NCBI GenBank assembly: GCA_964506645.1
Contig: CAZDML010000119.1
Location: 1-6,228 of the forward strand
Length of the DNA stretch: 6,228 nucleotides
Origin: CAZDML01 sp964506645
Lineage (GTDB): Bacteria; Elusimicrobiota; Elusimicrobia; 2-01-FULL-59-12
Reading direction: 5' to 3'
Within the stretch, counting starts at the first letter, position 1. Each line of letters begins with the position of its first letter. The position numbers and the translations under genes were made by a program. Under the pieces are notes generated by a model. That model was not told the origin of the DNA, did no database searches, and saw only the letters and a program-made list of their open reading frames with translations. Shown one piece after another: positions 5,519 to 6,228 of the stretch.

Positions 5519-6228
5519 TCGTTTTCTATCTCGTGGTCGTATTAGCGATTTTTTCTCTCGTCTCCTTTTATCCAGGGATCATGACGAACGATTCCATCCT
5601 TCAGCTCGCACAGGCTTTGGAAAATCGCTATACCGATGGACATCCTGCGATTATGAGCGCCTTATGGCGGTGCCTCAATTCCATCTGCATGGGTCCGGCC
5701 CCTCTTTTGATTTTTCATCTACTTCTATTCTTTACTGGATTAATCCTGTTGATTCGCTCTCAGTCGTTTTCCCAGCGGATCCAAGGGGGGGCCATGTTGA
5801 TATTTACCTTTTGGCCCCCTGTTTTTACCGCCCTTGGCGTCGTATGGAAAGATGTGGGGCTCATGACGAGTTTTCTACTGGCCTGTGGGATTCTGTCGTA
5901 CGCACGTTGGCCTCGAGCGCGCGTTCTGGTGGCACTTCCCTTTTTATTTTATGGTGCGACAGTCCGCCTGAATGCTTTCCCTGCGGTTATTCCGCTGCTC
6001 TTTTGGGCGATGGCTGTGTATAGTCCTAATCTCTCTCAGGCGCGAAAAGGACTTTTTGTATTTTTCTTGAGTTTGGGCTTTTTCGGCCTGCATGTGGGGT
6101 TTAATCGATCCCTCGCAGTGACCCCCAATTATCCGGGACAAATTGTCATGCTGCATGACTTAACGGCACTGACAGTGCATGCACAGCGGATCCTTGATCC
6201 TCCAACAATTATGCGTTCGGGTGTAGGG
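5515..6228 (+). CDS. GT-C-like polytopic membrane protein, 5' part only
   Basis: The ATG at 5515 opens a frame of 238 codons that reaches the right edge without a stop. A start membrane segment (about 2-18) is followed by YPGIMTNDS (19-27) and Q30, then GHPAIM (42-47), a run of hydrophobic segments, VVWKDVG (109-115) and RLNAFPA (151-157). This order, PG-(x)-D-S...HP...WKD...R-x-N, is one I associate with an uncharacterised group of bacterial membrane proteins, often called hypothetical, that looks like a GT-C glycosyltransferase: an acidic residue (D26) in the first outer loop and an HP soon after. Function is therefore inferred. At least six membrane segments are visible. Its ATG overlaps the deacetylase stop by 4 bases and it has a good ribosome binding site, so it belongs to the same operon. 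A run of seven G (5785-5791) falls in codons 90-93 but the frame continues sensibly on both sides. A different frame (5487-6023) is open across much of it but has no membrane-protein character. Confidence 0.82.
   Translation, partial: MIVFYLVVVLAIFSLVSFYPGIMTNDSILQLAQALENRYTDGHPAIMSALWRCLNSICMGPAPLLIFHLLLFFTGLILLIRSQSFSQRIQGGAMLIFTFWPPVFTALGVVWKDVGLMTSFLLACGILSYARWPRARVLVALPFLFYGATVRLNAFPAVIPLLFWAMAVYSPNLSQARKGLFVFFLSLGFFGLHVGFNRSLAVTPNYPGQIVMLHDLTALTVHAQRILDPPTIMRSGVG

Noticed and set aside
5487..6023. Plus-strand open frame of 178 codons
   Set aside because: It overlaps the 5515 gene in another frame, lacks membrane character, and contains no recognisable motif; the 5515 frame has a ribosome binding site, an ATGA overlap and family motifs.
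1..6228. CRISPR array, mobile element, tRNA or rRNA
   Set aside because: No spaced direct repeats, transposase motifs, terminal repeats or RNA gene signatures were seen, and almost all of the window is explained by the six genes.

Overview
The window is bacterial-type DNA, densely coded, with roughly even base composition. It carries six protein genes, two of them cut by the window edges, and only 39 bases lie outside a coding sequence. I cannot place the organism: there is no rRNA, tRNA or phylum-diagnostic protein here. Several starts have purine-rich ribosome binding sites and neighbouring genes overlap by 4 to 13 bases, which fits a bacterium with tightly coupled operons.

Layout: two divergent arms start from a 39-base gap (2279-2317). 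The left arm (minus strand) has two tandem paralogues joined by an ATGA overlap. Both are multi-pass membrane proteins resembling the GT-C-like core of the TMTC / bacterial TPR membrane protein superfamily. The complete copy (845-2278) ends in two clear TPR repeats; the second (1-848) leaves the window before its C-terminus. The right arm (plus strand) has four overlapping genes: an unrecognised polytopic membrane protein (2318-3622), a two-domain GNAT acyltransferase (3610-4704), a cytoplasmic NodB-type polysaccharide deacetylase (4694-5518), and the start of another GT-C-like polytopic membrane protein (5515 to the right edge).

How the genes may work together (inference): the content is that of a surface-glycan or glycoconjugate locus. 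Membrane enzymes with acidic motifs in the first outer loop would transfer sugars from polyprenyl-phosphate donors. The deacetylase and the acyltransferase, translationally coupled to each other, could remove an N-acetyl group from a sugar and put on another acyl group, an arrangement logically like NodB/NodA. No polymerase, flippase or initiating transferase is visible, so the glycan cannot be named. No mobile element, CRISPR array, RNA gene or terminator was found.
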